Program-made: the position numbers and the translations under genes | Shown here: piece by piece, positions 63,681 through 64,000 of the stretch | Numbering within the stretch: position 1 is the stretch's first letter | Layout: every line of letters begins with the position of its first letter | Notes under the pieces: generated by a model | Told to the model about the DNA's origin: nothing | Seen by the model: only the letters and a program-made list of their open reading frames with translations | Database searches by the model: none | Source: Galaxea fascicularis | Lineage: Eukaryota > Cnidaria > Anthozoa > Scleractinia > Euphylliidae | Direction of reading: 5' to 3' | Assembly: GCA_948470475.1 (NCBI GenBank) | Contig: OX419337.1 | Coordinates: 34,098,484-34,162,483 of the forward strand | Length of the DNA stretch: 64,000 nt

Positions 63681-64000
63681 GTGAGGATTGCTTGCTGGTA
63701 AATCTATTATCTGTGCACAAAATGGTCAAGTATTTTTGTTTATAGCACAAGTGCATATTTCTCTTAGTGATTTCTTGATTGACAAAAACACGCAGTTTGC
63801 TATATGAAAATCTTTAGTGGGGAAAATGCCAAACTTGGAAAACTGCAGAAATATATTTGCTGCTGCATGTACTTTTTTTTTTTTGTTAGAATTACACTTC
63901 CTTCTGCTCCCTGAGAAATGTTACATTTTGTGAACAGAGAAAAATGAAGGGAGCCTGATTTGTCATAGCCTGCGAACGCAGACGTATTTCCGGTTGTCGT
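63681..64000 (+). other. Intron after exon 57, running off the window
   Basis: AT-rich sequence with a poly-T run near 63873. The next DH exon is not within the window. Confidence 0.6.

Overview
The window is eukaryotic genomic DNA from an invertebrate animal, most likely an anthozoan cnidarian (a stony coral or close relative). It has many short introns with GT-AG borders, a dense load of small inverted-repeat elements, a tRNA-derived SINE of a type I associate with corals, and a gene for a giant muscle-type protein. The phylum is an inference from the repeats and gene type. No bacterial, viral or organellar gene is visible.

One plus-strand gene fills the window and runs off both ends. I resolved 57 coding exons whose splice phases all agree. 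They join into 26,178 nt (8,726 codons) with no stop. The encoded segment reads: C-terminal half of a Dbl-homology (DH, RhoGEF) domain (497-1082), an SH3 domain (about 1438-1626), about 77 I-set immunoglobulin domains (about 1785-58621), two SH3 domains (59194-60792), and a second DH domain (61399-63680, continuing past the end). No FnIII, kinase or PH domain was seen. The set of Ig arrays, SH3 and RhoGEF matches the UNC-89/obscurin family of M-line giant scaffold and signalling proteins. The Ig domains would form an elastic or ruler-like rod, and the SH3-DH modules would bind partners and activate Rho-type GTPases.

Layout. 1-3,100: DH end, SH3, first Ig, short linker. 3,101-7,482: one 4.4-kb exon with 14 Ig domains. 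7,483-12,196: a 2.7-kb intron, then a 6-Ig exon. 14,001-23,808: exons with one to three Ig domains and acidic linkers. 24,355-38,581: a regular array of about 900-nt units, each encoding an A-B-C Ig triplet. 39,053-39,861: one split Ig. 39,862-49,713: a 9.85-kb intron that is mostly a 221-bp satellite (about 36 copies), ended by an inverted pair of small TTAA-flanked elements. 49,714-58,621: single-Ig exons with acidic or proline-rich linker exons, including a likely pair of mutually exclusive micro-exons. 59,194-63,680: SH3, SH3 and DH.

Introns hold at least nine foldback or MITE-like elements, a SINE, G-rich and C-rich tracts and microsatellites. Minus-strand open frames over the Ig exons are shadows of the coding strand. 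The start codon, promoter, stop codon and polyadenylation site lie outside the window.
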